Positions 8,137-17,793 are shown, counted from the first letter of the stretch. The stretch: 64,000 bases of DNA from Bradyrhizobium vignae (GCF_004114425.1 NZ_RDQF01000014.1:104410-168409); one strand, 5' to 3'. Notes: generated by a model from the letters alone, not told the origin. Made by a program: numbers and translations.

Positions 8137-9603
8137 TCAAGGCGAGACGAAGTTGTCGGTCGTGCTCGCCGCCACGCCAAGCCCGATATCCATGACGTGG
8201 AAATGGACGGGAATCGACTTCTCCGGATTGTTCTCCGCTGGTGCAGTGACGAGCAGCCGCAGCTCGCTGGTCGTGTCGCGCGGGATCACGATCATCGGCC
8301 TGTCGGGGGTCACGGAATCGACACCGACGACGTGGACGGTCGCGTTGACAGGCCCGTTCGCGTCGATCGCGATGACGCGGTCATAGCCGCTCTTGTTGAG
8401 CAGCCGCACGGTGTAGGCGTTGCGGATCGAGCCGTCGCTGAGCTTGACCGCGACCGGATTGCGATCGTGCAGCACGTTGATGTCGAGCAGCCTGCGGGTC
8501 GCCAGCGTGTAGATCATGAAGCCGCCGACGACCGCGATGATCGCGCCGTAGACGATGGTGCGGGCCCGGACGATGCGGTAGATCGGCGCCTTGCCTTCCT
8601 GGCGGCGATGGATGTTGATGTCGTTATCGTAGCCGATCAGCCGCTTCGGCCGGCCGATCTTGCTCATCACGTTGTCGCAGGCGTCGATGCAGAGGCCGCA
8701 CTGGATGCATTCCATCTGCGGTCCGTTGCGGATGTCGATGCCGGTCGGGCAAACCGCGACGCACTGATAGCAATCGACGCAATCGCCGACCTGCTGGCCG
8801 AGCGCGCGAAGTTCGGCGGCCTTCTTGACCGAGGTGCGCTTCTCGCCGCGATCGTAGCGATAGGTGACGTTGAGCGCCCATTCGTCGGTGAGCGCAGCTT
8901 GAATCCGCGGCCACGGGCACATATAGGTGCAGACCTGCTCGCGCATGTAGCCGGCGAGCAGATAGGTCGTTGCTGTGAGGATGCCGATCCAGATATAGGC
9001 GATCATCGGCCCCTGAAAGGTGACGAGCTCCTTCACCAGCGTCGGCGCGTCGTTGAAGTAAAGCACCCAGGCGCCGCCGGTCCACCAGGCGATCAGCAGC
9101 CAGATTGAATGCTTGAGCACGATCTCGGAGATGCGCTCGAGCTTCATCGGATCAGTCGAGGCATCCTTCTTCATGCGCTCGCGCCGGTCGCCTTCGATCA
9201 GACGCTCGACTGCATAGAACAAATCGGTCCACACCGTCTGCGGGCACAGATAGCCGCACCAGATCCGGCCGCCGATGGAGTTCATCAGGAACAGTGCCAC
9301 CGCGGCAACGATCAACAGGCCAGTGAAGTAGTAGACCTCCTGCGGCCACAGCTCGATGAAGAAAAAGTAGAAGCGGCTGTTGGGAAGGTCGATCAGCACC
9401 GCCTGGCTGGGCGCGCCGAGGCCGCGATTCCAGCGCACGAAGGGCAGGAAATAGTAGACGCTGAGGCAGAACGCCATCAGGCCCCATCTGATCCGGCGGA
9501 AGGTGCCGGAGACGCTCTGGGGATAGACCTTTTTGCGGGCTGCGTAGAGTGGCCCGTTGTCGTTACCCGATATGACGTCTTTGGGGTTCACGGTCTTGTT
9601 CAT
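8137..9603 (-). CDS. fixG: cytochrome c oxidase accessory ferredoxin FixG (CcoG)
   Basis: A 488-residue membrane-bound ferredoxin. Several N-terminal helices are followed by CTYMCPW and two 4Fe-4S motifs, CVDCYQCVAVCP and CIQCGLCIDAC, then a C-terminal Ig-like domain. CcoG acts in copper reduction and cbb3 assembly. The frame stays open upstream, but MNKTVNPKDVISGND at 9603 is the family's normal start and fits the 56 bp spacing from the FixK2 box at 9659-9672. It is first in the fixGHIS operon. Confidence 0.95.
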   Translation of the reverse strand: MNKTVNPKDVISGNDNGPLYAARKKVYPQSVSGTFRRIRWGLMAFCLSVYYFLPFVRWNRGLGAPSQAVLIDLPNSRFYFFFIELWPQEVYYFTGLLIVAAVALFLMNSIGGRIWCGYLCPQTVWTDLFYAVERLIEGDRRERMKKDASTDPMKLERISEIVLKHSIWLLIAWWTGGAWVLYFNDAPTLVKELVTFQGPMIAYIWIGILTATTYLLAGYMREQVCTYMCPWPRIQAALTDEWALNVTYRYDRGEKRTSVKKAAELRALGQQVGDCVDCYQCVAVCPTGIDIRNGPQMECIQCGLCIDACDNVMSKIGRPKRLIGYDNDINIHRRQEGKAPIYRIVRARTIVYGAIIAVVGGFMIYTLATRRLLDINVLHDRNPVAVKLSDGSIRNAYTVRLLNKSGYDRVIAIDANGPVNATVHVVGVDSVTPDRPMIVIPRDTTSELRLLVTAPAENNPEKSIPVHFHVMDIGLGVAASTTDNFVSP

Positions 9604-9658
9604 CGCCAACGGCTTTCGAGAGGTGCGATTGAACCTAGACCGGACATCGTCGCGCCAG

Positions 9659-9672
9659 TTGATCCAGCGCAA
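9659..9672 (-). promoter_or_regulatory. FixK2-type box before fixG
   Basis: The plus-strand reading TTGATCCAGCGCAA fits TTG(A/C)-N6-(T/G)CAA exactly and lies 56 bp before the fixG ATG. Its last three bases overlap the stem of the hairpin that follows fixP. Confidence 0.75.
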
Positions 9673-9701
9673 ACGGAGGCACTTTTGTTCGCCTCCGTTT
9701 G
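9670..9701 (-). terminator. strong hairpin after fixP
   Basis: An 11-bp perfect stem, CAAACGGAGGC paired with GCCTCCGTTTG, around a 10-base loop, 11 bp after the fixP stop. There is no T-run, so it may slow or partly end fixNOQP transcription or protect its 3' end rather than be a full intrinsic terminator. It separates fixNOQP from fixGHIS. Confidence 0.6.
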
Positions 9702-9712
9702 CGGCCGGTCCG

Positions 9713-10588
9713 CTATTTTCCGCCACCGAGCGAGTGGACGTACACGGCCATCGCCTTGATGGTGGCGAGATCGAGCCGCCCTTCCCAGGCCGGCATGACA
9801 CCGGCGCGGCCCTGGCTGATGGTCTCGATCAAGATCGCCTCGTCCGAGCCGTAGAGCCAGATCTTGTCAGTCAGATCAGGTGCGCCCAGCTCCTGGTTGC
9901 CCTTGCCGCCATCGCCATGACAGGCGACGCAGTTCTCGGCGAAGATCTTCTGGCCCCTGGCGGGGTCGTATCCCGTCCGCATCGAGAGGCCCGACAGCGC
10001 CCGGACGTAATTTGCGACCGTGACGATCTCGTCCGGCTTGAGCACGCCGTCCTTGCCGAAGGCGAGCATCTGGCCTTCATGGGCCTTGGCGTGACCGGAA
10101 CGCGCGCCGAACTGGATGGTCTGCATGATCTGGTCGAGCGTGCCGCCCCACAGCCAGTCGTCGTCGTTCAGGTTCGGGTACCCCTTGGCGCCGGCCGCGC
10201 CGGAGCCGTGACAGGGCGCACAATTATCGCCGAATACGGTCTTACCCTTGGCGCGGGCGAGCGCCAGCAGGGCCGGATCCTTCTCGATGTCGGCGAGCGA
10301 GGCCGCGCCCAGCGCCACCATCTTGTCGCCGCGGATCTTCTCGAGATTGGCGAGCTCGACGGCGACGTCGGCGCGCGAGGAGTAGCCGAACACGCCGGTC
10401 GTGTTGCTGGAGATCAGCGGCCAGGCCGGATAGACGATCCAGTAACCGATCGCCCAGAAGATGGTGAGATAGAAGGTGATCACCCACCAGCGCGGCAGCG
10501 GCGTGTTGAGCTCCTTGATGCCGTCCCATTCGTGTCCGGTCGTGGACTTGCCGGAGAGGGAATCGATGTCGCTATGATGATCGGTCAT
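9713..10588 (-). CDS. fixP: cbb3 oxidase subunit III, di-haem cytochrome c (FixP, CcoP)
   Basis: A 291-residue protein with an N-terminal membrane anchor (around residues 33-57) and two c-type haem motifs, CAPCH near residue 125 and CVACH near residue 216. It carries electrons from the bc1 complex, via cytochrome c, to the FixO/FixN core. Length and motif order are those of CcoP. It is the last gene of fixNOQP. Confidence 0.96.
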   Translation of the reverse strand: MTDHHSDIDSLSGKSTTGHEWDGIKELNTPLPRWWVITFYLTIFWAIGYWIVYPAWPLISSNTTGVFGYSSRADVAVELANLEKIRGDKMVALGAASLADIEKDPALLALARAKGKTVFGDNCAPCHGSGAAGAKGYPNLNDDDWLWGGTLDQIMQTIQFGARSGHAKAHEGQMLAFGKDGVLKPDEIVTVANYVRALSGLSMRTGYDPARGQKIFAENCVACHGDGGKGNQELGAPDLTDKIWLYGSDEAILIETISQGRAGVMPAWEGRLDLATIKAMAVYVHSLGGGK

Positions 10589-10593
10589 GGTCT

Positions 10594-10758
10594 CTACTCC
10601 TCCCGCAACGGCAGGCGTGCCGCCTCGTCGAACGTAGCCTTGTTACGGGGCCAGAATGCGTAGGCGATGATCGCGAGAAAGATCACGACGAACACCGGCG
10701 TCCAGATCGTGGTCACCAGACCGGACGCGAGATTGTCGAGTGTCAGGATGGCTTTCAT
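10594..10758 (-). CDS. fixQ: cbb3 oxidase small subunit FixQ (CcoQ)
   Basis: A 54-residue membrane peptide, starting MKAILTLDNLASG, with one helix (VTTIWTPVFVVIFLAIIAYAF) followed by WPRNKATFDEAARLPL, the usual CcoQ tail. It stabilises the association of FixP with the core complex. It lies between fixO (13 bp) and fixP (5 bp) on the same strand. Confidence 0.93.
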   Translation of the reverse strand: MKAILTLDNLASGLVTTIWTPVFVVIFLAIIAYAFWPRNKATFDEAARLPLREE

Positions 10759-10771
10759 CGTTGATGCCTTC

Positions 10772-11506
10772 TCAGCGAAGATTGACTTTCTCGTTGTAGA
10801 TCTTGAAATCGACCAGCGTGCCGAGCATCTGCAGGTACGCGATCAGCGCGTCCATCTCGGTCGGTGTGCCAGGCTTGCCGTCGAAATTGCGCACGACAGC
10901 CTTGACGTAGCGCTTGCTGAAGGCATCCGCGCCGGAATTGTCGGGATCGGCCTGGGCCTTCAGATCGGCGCCAGCGTTGGCGATCTGGTCGTCGGTATAC
11001 GGCACGCCCACCGTACGCAGCGTACGCATGTGGTCGGCGATGGCGTCAGGGTCGACCTCACTGGCGCTGAGGAACGGATAGCCGGGCATCACCGACTGCG
11101 GCACGATCGCGCGCGGATTGGTCAGATGGGTCACGTGCCAGTCGTCGGAATATTTGGCGCCGACGCGGGCAAGGTCCGGCCCCGTGCGCTTTGAGCCCCA
11201 CTGGAACGGGTGGTCGTACATGCTCTCGGCCGCGATCGAGAAATGGCCGTAACGCTCGACCTCGTCGCGCAGCGGCCGGATCATCTGCGAATGGCAGAGA
11301 TAGCAGCCTTCGCGGACGTAGACGTTGCGGCCGGCGAGCTCCAGCGGCGTGTAGGGCCTCACCCCGTCGACCTTCTCGATCGTGCTCTTGAGGTAGAACA
11401 ACGGGGTGATCTCGACGAGACCGCCGATCGCGATCACCAGCAGGATGCCGACGACCAGGATGATCGAGTTCTTCTCAAAGACTTGGTGGCGCGTCCAGAA
11501 CGACAT
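10772..11506 (-). CDS. fixO: cbb3 oxidase subunit II, mono-haem cytochrome c (FixO, CcoO)
   Basis: A 244-residue protein starting [15 protein letters not shown]. It has one N-terminal membrane helix and one haem-binding motif, CYLCH, in the [14 protein letters not shown] context typical of CcoO. The open frame reaches further upstream inside fixN, but the ATG at 11506 is the family start. It transfers electrons to FixN. It is 11 bp from fixN. Confidence 0.96.
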   Translation of the reverse strand: MSFWTRHQVFEKNSIILVVGILLVIAIGGLVEITPLFYLKSTIEKVDGVRPYTPLELAGRNVYVREGCYLCHSQMIRPLRDEVERYGHFSIAAESMYDHPFQWGSKRTGPDLARVGAKYSDDWHVTHLTNPRAIVPQSVMPGYPFLSASEVDPDAIADHMRTLRTVGVPYTDDQIANAGADLKAQADPDNSGADAFSKRYVKAVVRNFDGKPGTPTEMDALIAYLQMLGTLVDFKIYNEKVNLR

Positions 11507-11517
11507 TGTCTTGCTCC

Positions 11518-13167
11518 TCACTCCGCCGGCTGAAGAGCGACGGGCATCTGGACTTCCTGCTCGCCGACGCGAACCGTCATCCAGAGATTGTAGGCCATAA
11601 TCAGCGAGCCGATCAGGAACAGCGCGCCGCCGGCGGCACGGATGATGTAGAAGGGATGCATCGCCTCGACGGTCTCGATGAAGGAATATTCGAGGAAGCC
11701 GAGCGAGGTGTAAGCGCGCCACATCAGGCCCTGGAGGATGCCGGACACCCACATCGCCGAGATGTAGAGCACGATGCCGAGGGTCGCGATCCAGAAGTGC
11801 CAATTGACGAGCTTCAGGCTGTAGAGCCCCTTGCGATTCCAGGCCCACGGCACCAGGCAGTACAGCGCGCCGAAGGAGACGAAGCCGACCCAGCCGAGCG
11901 CGCCGGAATGCACGTGGCCGATGGTCCAGTCGGTGTAGTGGCTGAGCGAGTTGACCACCTTGATTGACATCATCGGGCCTTCGAAGGTCGACATGCCGTA
12001 GAAGGCGACGGAGACGACCAGCATGCGCAGCACGGGGTCAGTGCGCAGCTTGTCCCAGGCGCCCGACAGCGTCATCAGGCCGTTGATCATGCCGCCCCAG
12101 GAGGGCATCCACAGCATCACCGAGAAGGTCATGCCGAGCGTCTGCGTCCAGTCAGGCAGAGCGGTGTAGTGCAGATGGTGCGGACCGGCCCAGATGTAGA
12201 GGAAGATCAGCGCCCAGAAGTGGATGATCGAGAGGCGGTAGGAATAGATCGGCCGCTCGGCGCGCTTGGGGATGAAATAGTACATGATCGCGAGGAAGCC
12301 GGCGGTCAGGAAGAATCCCACCGCGTTGTGGCCGTACCACCACTGGAACATGGCGTCCTGGATGCCGCCCCAGGCGACGTAGGACTTCGAGCCGAACACC
12401 GAGACGGGCAGCGGCAGATTGTTGCCGAGATGCAGGACCGCGATCGTCACGATGAAGGCGAGGAAGAACCAGTTCGCGACGAAGATGTGCGGTTCCTGGC
12501 GCTTGATGACGGTGACGAGGAAGACGAGCAGATAGACAACCCAGACGATGGTCAGCCACAAGTCCGAGTACCATTCGGGCTCGGCGTATTCCTTGCCTTG
12601 CGTGACGCCGAGCAGATAGCCGGTACCGGCGATTAGGATGAAAAAGTTGTAGCCGAGCACGACGAACCAGGGGGCGAGCTCGCCGGCGAGGCGCACGCGG
12701 CACGACTTCTGCACCACATAGAACGAGGTCGCGATCAGCACGTTGCCGCCGAAGGCGAAGATCACCGCCGAGGTGTGCAGCGGCCGCAGCCGGCCGAACT
12801 GGATCCAGGGCAGGTCGAAGTTGAGCGCTGGCCAGGCCAGCTCCGAGGCGATGATGAGACCGACCAGGAAGCCGGCAATGCCCCAGAACATCGCCATGAA
12901 AGACGAGAACTTGATCGGGCCCATATTATAGTTGGGCCGACCGTTGATCTCCGCCGGCGGCAGCGCCGCCGGGCGATCGAAGTAACGGTTGATGATGCAG
13001 AACACCGCCGCCGCGCTCGCCGCAGCGCCAAGCGCGGCGTGGAAGGCGAAGGGCGCATCGAGCGCCTTGGCCGAGGCGACCACGCAGAGGAAAGCCGTGA
13101 CCGCAAATACGAGCGCCAATCCGCTTTCACCGATGGTCATGGATTTGGAGATGGAGGGCTGGCTCAT
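11518..13167 (-). CDS. fixN: cbb3 oxidase catalytic subunit I (FixN, CcoN)
   Basis: A 549-residue polytopic haem-copper oxidase subunit, the terminal oxidase with high O2 affinity used in bacteroids. Conserved His-containing segments are visible, including [13 protein letters not shown] and [15 protein letters not shown], which carry haem and Cu-B ligands of the C-family. It is the first gene of fixNOQP. A palindromic FixK2 box lies 57 bp before the ATG. Confidence 0.97.
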   Translation of the reverse strand: MSQPSISKSMTIGESGLALVFAVTAFLCVVASAKALDAPFAFHAALGAAASAAAVFCIINRYFDRPAALPPAEINGRPNYNMGPIKFSSFMAMFWGIAGFLVGLIIASELAWPALNFDLPWIQFGRLRPLHTSAVIFAFGGNVLIATSFYVVQKSCRVRLAGELAPWFVVLGYNFFILIAGTGYLLGVTQGKEYAEPEWYSDLWLTIVWVVYLLVFLVTVIKRQEPHIFVANWFFLAFIVTIAVLHLGNNLPLPVSVFGSKSYVAWGGIQDAMFQWWYGHNAVGFFLTAGFLAIMYYFIPKRAERPIYSYRLSIIHFWALIFLYIWAGPHHLHYTALPDWTQTLGMTFSVMLWMPSWGGMINGLMTLSGAWDKLRTDPVLRMLVVSVAFYGMSTFEGPMMSIKVVNSLSHYTDWTIGHVHSGALGWVGFVSFGALYCLVPWAWNRKGLYSLKLVNWHFWIATLGIVLYISAMWVSGILQGLMWRAYTSLGFLEYSFIETVEAMHPFYIIRAAGGALFLIGSLIMAYNLWMTVRVGEQEVQMPVALQPAE

Positions 13168-13223
13168 GCGGATTCTCTCTGAAAGAACACAGCACCAGAA
13201 ACCACGTTCGCCTTCGCGGGGAA

Positions 13224-13237
13224 TTGATTGAAATCAA
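13224..13237 (-). promoter_or_regulatory. FixK2-type box before fixN
   Basis: TTGATTGAAATCAA is a full FixK2/FNR site with near-perfect dyad symmetry, 57 bp before the fixN ATG. It is the best-conserved of the boxes here and fits the known dependence of fixNOQP on FixK2. Confidence 0.85.
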
Positions 13238-13346
13238 GATGGATGGATTTCTGTTAATGTGAGGCCGATGCGTCACGACTTGAAATGCCCTTGTTCCTTT
13301 GTGCGCAGGGCGATCGCACATGGTCCGTATGCGGCCTGAACGCGCG

Positions 13347-13478
13347 CCTCGTCCTTCGAGACGACCGCCGCGCGTCTCCTCAGGATGAGGCTCAGCGCCG
13401 TCTTGCGCGCTCTTGAAAGTTCCGACGCGTACTCCACCGTCATGCTGAGGGCCGCCAAGCCGGGCGTTTCGAAGGATG
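13347..13478. repeat. two copies of a short dispersed inverted repeat
   Basis: Unit 1 (13347-13390) runs CCTCGTCCTTCGAGACG to CTCCTCAGGATGAGG and can fold on itself. Unit 2 (about 13439-13478) begins TCATGCTGAGG and ends GTTTCGAAGGATG, a variant of the same element. This kind of repeat (CTCAGGATGAGG joined to TCGAGACG or TTCGAAGGATG) is common between genes in Bradyrhizobium and relatives. Here it fills the gap between the fixN promoter and the CBS gene. Confidence 0.65.
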
Positions 13479-13522
13479 CGCTGGAGTCCGCAACAAAGGG
13501 AATAGCCCGATCTGCGTCCCTA

Positions 13523-13948
13523 TCAGTCGCTCGCCGTCGCCTTGAGCGCTGCGATGACGTCCTCCCGGGCGATGATGCCGACCAGATTCTGCGCGGCATT
13601 CAGCACGATGATGCTCCGGATGCGGTGCTCGACCATGATCTGGAGCACGCGAGTCAGACGCGTGTCGGGGCTGACATAGATGAACTCTGGCGTCATGACG
13701 TCGCCGACCTTGCGGCCCATCAGCTCGTGATAGCGCGGCAGCATCTGGGCCGACGTGAAGGCGAAGCACTTGAGGATGTCGAACTTGGTGACGATGCCGA
13801 CGACCTGCCCGTCGTCCTCGACCGGGTATGAGTTAAAATCGTCGCGTTCGAACATCTCGCTGAGCGCGAGCATGTCGAGGTCGCGCCTCACCGTCGCGAC
13901 GTCGCGCGTCATGTAGCCGTCGACGGTCTGTTCCAGAAATTTGTACAC
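13523..13948 (-). CDS. CBS-domain pair protein
   Basis: A 141-residue protein made of two CBS repeats: about residues 12-58 (VDGYMTRDVATV to GQVVGIVTKFDIL) and 78-135 (VGDVMTPEFIYVSP to NLVGIIAREDVI). Such stand-alone Bateman modules bind adenine nucleotides and regulate partners; the partner here is unknown. It follows the universal stress protein gene by 35 bp on the same strand and is probably co-transcribed with it, which would place it under the low-oxygen regulon. Confidence 0.88.
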   Translation of the reverse strand: MYKFLEQTVDGYMTRDVATVRRDLDMLALSEMFERDDFNSYPVEDDGQVVGIVTKFDILKCFAFTSAQMLPRYHELMGRKVGDVMTPEFIYVSPDTRLTRVLQIMVEHRIRSIIVLNAAQNLVGIIAREDVIAALKATASD

Positions 13949-13983
13949 GGCGCGTCCTCCTCGATGACCTTTGCGGCCGGCCG

Positions 13984-14817
13984 TCAGTGCGACAGCAGCA
14001 CGCTCCGCGCGGATTGCGTGACCAGATGCTGGGTGACGCCGCCAAGGATCAGTTCGCGAAATCTCGAATGACCATAGGCGCCCGCGATGATCAGGCCGGC
14101 ACCGAGGTCACCGGCGACTCTCTCCAACTGCGCGGCGGCGGATTCGTTCGGCGCGCCCTCGCAGATGCGCGCCGTCGCGGTGATGCCGTGACGGGCGAGC
14201 CAGTCGGCAACGTCGGTGACGCCGGCGATCGCGACCGAGCGATCGTCGCCCTGCTCCGGAATCATGGCAATGGTGACGTCTCTCGCCTTGCGCAACAGCG
14301 GCAGCGCGTCGGCCACCGCGCGCCGTGCCTCTGGCGTGTCTTTCCACGCCACCAGGACGTTGCGCAGGTCGAGCCAGTTGACGGTGTCGGGAACGACGAG
14401 AAGCGGACGACCGACCTGCATGACGAGGTCCTTGGGACTTGCGCGCGCGAAGGCGTCGGAGAAGGCCGGGCTGCGTGCGCCGCTGACGACGATGTCGGCA
14501 CAGCGCGCCTGCGCCAGCACGAACCGCGCCGGAAAATCCAGTGCGCTGCGCCACTGCGCATGTCCGCCGCGATTCTTCGTGGCGGCCCGGAACTCCGCTT
14601 CCAGCCCGGCCAGACGCCGCTTGATGGACGCTTCGCCTTCATCAATCAGCCCCTGCGCCTCGGCGCTGTCCGTGAAATAGAGCGGCGGAGCGAACTGCGC
14701 GGCTGCAACGCCGACAATGGCGGCTTCGAATCGTTCAGCGAGCTCGCCCGCGACCTCTAGACGCGGCTCGTTGGGCTGATCGAGCGCCAGGCTGACCATC
14801 ACGGTCGCGTATGTCAT
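13984..14817 (-). CDS. universal stress protein, tandem Usp domains
   Basis: A 277-residue protein with two UspA-like halves; the second ends with LIIAGAYGHSRFRELILGG, the G-x2-G-x9-G-type ATP-binding signature. An upstream in-frame Met exists at 14838, but MTYATVMVSLALDQ at 14817 is the usual Usp start. Usp proteins are commonly induced by FixK/FNR-type regulators. An imperfect FixK box lies 61 bp upstream. Probably an operon with the CBS gene. Confidence 0.88.
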   Translation of the reverse strand: MTYATVMVSLALDQPNEPRLEVAGELAERFEAAIVGVAAAQFAPPLYFTDSAEAQGLIDEGEASIKRRLAGLEAEFRAATKNRGGHAQWRSALDFPARFVLAQARCADIVVSGARSPAFSDAFARASPKDLVMQVGRPLLVVPDTVNWLDLRNVLVAWKDTPEARRAVADALPLLRKARDVTIAMIPEQGDDRSVAIAGVTDVADWLARHGITATARICEGAPNESAAAQLERVAGDLGAGLIIAGAYGHSRFRELILGGVTQHLVTQSARSVLLSH

Positions 14818-14877
14818 CGGGATGCTCCGAAAAGGCAATGACCGCGGCGAAATCTAGCCGCGTTGGCGCCCGGCGGG

Positions 14878-14891
14878 ATGAGATAGATCAA
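14878..14891 (-). promoter_or_regulatory. imperfect FixK-type box between usp and fixL
   Basis: On the minus strand TTGATCTATCTCAT, one base off the FixK2 pattern in the second half-site. It stands 61 bp before the usp ATG, close to the spacing of the four perfect boxes in this block. It might also be read toward fixL. Confidence 0.4.
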
Positions 14892-15021
14892 ATCGCCGGG
14901 CGGCGTGTCGCGGGCATCGCCAATGGAAACAGACATCGGAACTTGCCTCCGGCCCGGCCTTGGGCGAAATTGCCGCCAGGGTTGCGGCGCCATGCCCGCC
15001 GCACGGAAATGGGAGCCCCGG

Positions 15022-16539
15022 TTGCCGTCGATCCGAGTCACGCATCCGCCGGACGATAGCCGCGGTGAGCATTTCCGGGTCCGGATCGAAGGGTTCGGCG
15101 TCGGCACCTGGGATTTCGACCTGGCCACGCGGGATTTGGAATGGTCTGATACTGCGCGGACCCTGCTCGGTGTCGCGGAAGGCGAACAGCCGAGCTATGA
15201 GTCGTTCCTGTCACACATCGAACCCGAAGACCGCGCACGCGTCGAGAGCGCGATCAGGCGCGTCTCCGAACGCGGCGGCGGCCTCGACGTCTCGTTCAAG
15301 GTGGCTGGCGCCTCCCGCGCGGGACAGTGGATCCGCGCCCGGGCCGCCGTGATCCGGGACGAGACCGGCACCGCCCGCCATCTGAGCGGGATATTCCTTG
15401 ACGTCAACGAGGAGAAGCATCTCGAGGCGGCCCTGCGCGCCCAGGAGAATCACCTGCGCTCGATTCTCGAAACGGTGCCGGACGCCATGATCGTCATCGA
15501 TTCGCGCGGCATCATGGAGCTGTTCAGCAGCGCAGCCGAGCGATTGTTCGGCTACAGCAAGCAGGAAGCCATCGGCCAGAACGTCAGCATCCTGATGCCG
15601 GAGCCTGACAAGTCACGTCACGACGGCTATCTGGAGCGCTATCTCAAGACCAATGACCCGCACATCATCGGCATAGGCCGCATCGTGACCGGCAAGCGCC
15701 GCGACGGCACGACCTTTCCGATGCACCTTTCGGTCGGGCAGACGCAGCGCGGCGGTGAGCTTTATTTCACCGGCTTCGTCCGCGACCTCACCGAGCATCA
15801 GCAGACCCAGGCCCGGCTCCAGGAATTGCAGTCCGAGCTCGTCCATGTCTCGCGGCTGACCGCGATGGGCGAAATGGCCTCTGCCCTGGCGCATGAGCTG
15901 AACCAGCCGCTGGCGGCGATCAGCAATTACATGAAGGGATCGCGACGCCTCCTGGCCGGAAGCCAGGACCCGAACACGCCGAAGATCGAGAGTGCATTGG
16001 ACCGCGCCGCCGAGCAGGCCTTGCGCGCCGGCCAGATCATCCGACGCCTGCGCGACTTCGTCTCTCGCGGCGAATCCGAGAAGCGGGTCGAAAGCCTCTC
16101 CAAGCTGATCGAGGAAGCCGGCGCGCTCGGACTTGCGGGCGCGCGCGAACAGAACGTGCAGCTCCGCTTCATCATCGATCGGAGCGCTGATCTCGTCCTC
16201 GCCGACCGAGTACAGATCCAGCAGGTGCTTGTCAATCTATTCCGCAACGCGCTGGAAGCGATGGGGCAGTCTCAGCGACGAGAGCTCGTCGTCACCAATC
16301 GGCGCGTTGGTAACGAGATGATCGAGGTGGAAGTGTCGGATACCGGCTCCGGCTTCAGGGACGATGTCATTCCAAACCTGTTTCAGACCTTCTTCACCAC
16401 CAAAGAGACCGGCATGGGTGTGGGATTGTCGATCAGCCGCTCGATCATCGAGGCTCACGGCGGCCGCATGGTCGCCGAAAGCAACGCATCGGGCGGCGCA
16501 ACATTCCGCTTCACCTTGCCGACAGCCGACGAGACCTGA
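15022..16539 (+). CDS. fixL: oxygen-sensing haem histidine kinase FixL
   Basis: A 505-residue sensor kinase. The TTG start at 15022 is chosen because GGGAG precedes it by 7 bases and because it places the haem ligand at His200 (RHDGYLERY) and the phospho-acceptor at His291 (AHELNQPLAA), the known B. japonicum FixL numbers. The frame is open further upstream, with an ATG at 14992. Order: PAS-A (about 25-140), haem PAS-B (about 140-260, with GRIVTGKRRDGT carrying the regulatory Arg220), HisKA, and HATPase (LVNLFRNALEAM, DTGSGF, GMGVGLSI). Oxygen on the haem turns the kinase off. Confidence 0.97.
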   Translation: MPSIRVTHPPDDSRGEHFRVRIEGFGVGTWDFDLATRDLEWSDTARTLLGVAEGEQPSYESFLSHIEPEDRARVESAIRRVSERGGGLDVSFKVAGASRAGQWIRARAAVIRDETGTARHLSGIFLDVNEEKHLEAALRAQENHLRSILETVPDAMIVIDSRGIMELFSSAAERLFGYSKQEAIGQNVSILMPEPDKSRHDGYLERYLKTNDPHIIGIGRIVTGKRRDGTTFPMHLSVGQTQRGGELYFTGFVRDLTEHQQTQARLQELQSELVHVSRLTAMGEMASALAHELNQPLAAISNYMKGSRRLLAGSQDPNTPKIESALDRAAEQALRAGQIIRRLRDFVSRGESEKRVESLSKLIEEAGALGLAGAREQNVQLRFIIDRSADLVLADRVQIQQVLVNLFRNALEAMGQSQRRELVVTNRRVGNEMIEVEVSDTGSGFRDDVIPNLFQTFFTTKETGMGVGLSISRSIIEAHGGRMVAESNASGGATFRFTLPTADET

Positions 16540-16542
16540 GCC

Positions 16543-17160
16543 ATGACGAACAAGGGACATGTTTACGTCATCGACGACGACGCGGCGATCCGGGATTCGC
16601 TGAATTTCCTGCTGGATGCCGCCGGCTTCGGCGTCACGCTGTTCGACAATGCGCAGAGCTTCATCGATGCCCTGCCCGGCCTCGGCTTCGGCTGCGTCAT
16701 CTCCGACGTGCGCATGCCGGGTCTCGACGGGATCGAGCTGTTGAAGCGGATGAAGGCGCAGCAAAGCCCGTTCCCGATCCTGATCATGACCGGTCATGGC
16801 GACGTGCCGCTCGCGGTCGAGGCGATGAAGCTAGGGGCTGTCGACTTCTTGGAAAAACCGTTCGAGGACGACCGACTCACCGCGATGATCGAGACCGCCA
16901 TCCGCCAGGCCGAGCCGGCCGCCAAGAACGACGCCATCGCGCAGGACATCGCCGCCCGTGTTGCCTCCTTAAGCCCGCGGGAGCGCCAAGTGATGGAAGG
17001 CTTGGTCGCGGGTCTCTCGAACAAGCTGATCGCCCGCGACTATGATATCAGCCCGCGGACCATCGAGGTCTACCGGGCCAATGTGATGACCAAGATGCAG
17101 GCGGGCAGCTTGTCGGAACTGGTGCGACTCGCCATGCGCGCCGGGATCGTCAAGGATTGA
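16543..17160 (+). CDS. fixJ: response regulator FixJ
   Basis: A 205-residue protein: receiver domain (about 1-120) with VIDDD, phospho-acceptor Asp55 in SDVRMPG, MTGHGD and a conserved Lys in LEKPF, then a LuxR/FixJ-type HTH (LSPRERQVMEGLVAG to SPRTIEVYRANVMTKM). Phosphorylated by FixL, it activates fixK2. It starts 3 bp after the fixL stop, so the two are co-translated. Confidence 0.97.
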   Translation: MTNKGHVYVIDDDAAIRDSLNFLLDAAGFGVTLFDNAQSFIDALPGLGFGCVISDVRMPGLDGIELLKRMKAQQSPFPILIMTGHGDVPLAVEAMKLGAVDFLEKPFEDDRLTAMIETAIRQAEPAAKNDAIAQDIAARVASLSPRERQVMEGLVAGLSNKLIARDYDISPRTIEVYRANVMTKMQAGSLSELVRLAMRAGIVKD

Positions 17161-17218
17161 GGCAAACCGTCTTGAGGCAGGTCAACACGGGCTCATTCTC
17201 GTGTGCTATCCAACCAGA

Positions 17219-17653
17219 ATGAGCGAGATCGGTTCCCATCGTGATCAGCTGCCAATAGCGTCACCCGGACAGCCGGTTGTCTACGTAGTCGACGACGATG
17301 ATGCCGTGCTCCGATCGCTGCGCTTCCTATTGGAGACCGACGGCTTCGCGGTGCGAACTTTCCGGAACGCCACGGCGCTGCTCAGCGCTATGAACAAGCC
17401 TGGCGCTGACTGCTACGTGATCGACTACAAGATGCCCGATATCAACGGCATTGAGCTCGCCGCCCGGCTGCGCCAGTCGCACGGCGAGACCCCGGTGATC
17501 CTGATCACGGGCTATCCGGATGAAAATATCTCGCCTCGGGCGGCCGCCGCCGGCGTCACAGACGTGATCTTGAAGCCGCTTCTGGAGGAAAACCTGGTCA
17601 AGCGCATTCGCCACGCGATCCAGAGCAGACGTGGAAACTCGGTGCGGCGCTAG
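17219..17653 (+). CDS. single-domain receiver protein between fixJ and fixK2
   Basis: A 144-residue CheY-like receiver with no output domain: VVDDDDAV, Asp in IDYKMPD, LITGY and a Lys in LKPL. The ATG at 17219 is preferred over an in-frame GTG at 17201. A receiver of this type is also found between fixJ and fixK2 in other Bradyrhizobium. It might compete for phosphate from FixL or another kinase; that is inference. Confidence 0.88.
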   Translation: MSEIGSHRDQLPIASPGQPVVYVVDDDDAVLRSLRFLLETDGFAVRTFRNATALLSAMNKPGADCYVIDYKMPDINGIELAARLRQSHGETPVILITGYPDENISPRAAAAGVTDVILKPLLEENLVKRIRHAIQSRRGNSVRR

Positions 17654-17793
17654 ACCGCGCTCCCTGTGCGGCGAACCTCGCTGGGGGATCGCACAAATTA
17701 AGACCGGTTCGCGCAGGCAACATTCCAAGTTGGGGATGCAATCTCGTCGCCCTCGAGCGGTATCTGACCCTGCAAGTGACGCCTACGGAGTTC

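Noticed and set aside
8197..9108. 303-codon plus frame opposite fixG
   Set aside because: Low-complexity Asp/Val/Ala text, antisense to conserved ferredoxin motifs.
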